In this document: piece by piece, positions 32,317 to 32,675 of the stretch | How positions within the stretch are numbered: position 1 is the first letter of the stretch | Layout of the letters: each line of letters starts with the position of its first letter | DNA from: Treponema sp. UBA3870 | Lineage (GTDB): Bacteria; Spirochaetota; Spirochaetia; Treponematales; Treponemataceae | DNA length: 32,675 nucleotides | Reading direction: 5' to 3' | Assembly (NCBI GenBank): GCA_002392275.1 | Contig: DGGQ01000010.1 | Span: 1-32,675 of the forward strand | The notes under the pieces: generated by a model | The model's database searches: none | Told to the model about the DNA's origin: nothing | The model's input: the letters and a program-made list of their open reading frames with translations, nothing else | Position numbers and translations under genes: made by a program

Positions 32317-32675
32317 ATGGATAAAAAATTCTGTGTGTTTTTTAAAACTGCCTTTGCGTGTCTTGCTCTTTTTCTTTTTGGGTGCGACGGTTCCTTTTCG
32401 ATGGAGAGCGGAAAAGAAAAAATGGAGGAGATTTCGTTGGTGAACTGGAATGTCCAGACCTTTTTTGACTCAACAAACGATGGATGCGAATATGATGAAT
32501 TCATTTCCAGCAAAAAATGGGGAGCGGCCTCCTATGCCGAGCGGCTTTCCAGGCTTGCGTCTTCCATAAAGGCGATTGACGCGGACGTGCTTGTGATGGA
32601 GGAAATTGAAAACGAGGCGGTCCTCCATGACATTTCAAATTTTTTGGCGGGCGAATGGAACCAGAAAAAAATCTA
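32317..32675 (+). CDS. Endonuclease/exonuclease/phosphatase-family lipoprotein, 3' end outside window
   Basis: 119 codons are visible; the window cuts the gene. ATG 32317 has GGAG 6 nt upstream. The first 23 residues are a lipoprotein signal with lipobox LFGC (C23). The mature protein opens with ISLVNWNVQTFFDSTNDGCEYDEF, then YAERLSRLASSIKAIDADVLVMEEIENEAVLHDI, the N-terminal motifs of the EEP (DNase I/sphingomyelinase-like) fold: the Asn of NWNVQ and the metal Glu of EEIEN. Being exported and lipid-anchored, it may be a secreted nuclease or phosphodiesterase; the catalytic His residues are outside the window. Confidence 0.85.
   Translation, partial: MDKKFCVFFKTAFACLALFLFGCDGSFSMESGKEKMEEISLVNWNVQTFFDSTNDGCEYDEFISSKKWGAASYAERLSRLASSIKAIDADVLVMEEIENEAVLHDISNFLAGEWNQKKI

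Overview
The window looks like chromosomal DNA of a spirochaete, most likely a gut- or oral-type Treponema. The evidence is the run of lipoproteins with relaxed spirochaete-style lipoboxes, several HD-GYP/HD signalling proteins, a ParA/ParB pair and a stripped-down type II secretion (T2SS) operon. The genus is an inference, because there is no rRNA or tRNA here. No insertion sequence, CRISPR array or prophage was seen.

Left part (1-14.2 kb, all minus strand): a compact T2SS-like operon runs leftward from a recognisable promoter. Its order is secretin gspD, ATPase gspE, platform gspF, major pseudopilin gspG, two very small pseudopilin-like proteins, an unfamiliar 406-aa bitopic membrane protein, two lipoproteins and a lipoprotein-type clostripain (C11) protease. 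Nearly every junction overlaps, so these genes are probably co-translated. After a 200-bp gap comes the start of a giant secreted Rhs/YD-repeat protein that runs off the window. This block is A+T-richer and uses different synonymous codons from the rest.

14.2-21.9 kb: a minus-strand group (lipoprotein, 7TM-PAS-HD-GYP protein, small two-helix membrane protein) faces a plus-strand group. The plus group starts with a degenerate membrane HD-GYP protein and continues with glmS, glnA and an ANTAR-type antiterminator regulator. glmS, glnA and the regulator link glutamine synthesis, glutamine use for amino sugars and RNA-level nitrogen control.

21.9-27.0 kb (minus strand): a long-chain acyl-CoA synthetase, a LacI-type regulator with a near-perfect operator at its own start site, and a beta-helix lipoprotein.

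27.0-28.1 kb: a 1-kb gap with no gene, packed with nested inverted repeats. It holds a REP-like palindrome between 11-bp direct repeats, a strong rho-independent terminator, and two large cruciform-like elements of about 237 bp and 169 bp.

28.1-32.7 kb (plus strand): parA (apparently leaderless), parB, a CadD-family transporter, an HD-domain phosphohydrolase and an AraC-type regulator form a tight operon. The 5' part of a lipoprotein of the endonuclease/exonuclease/phosphatase family follows, cut by the window edge.
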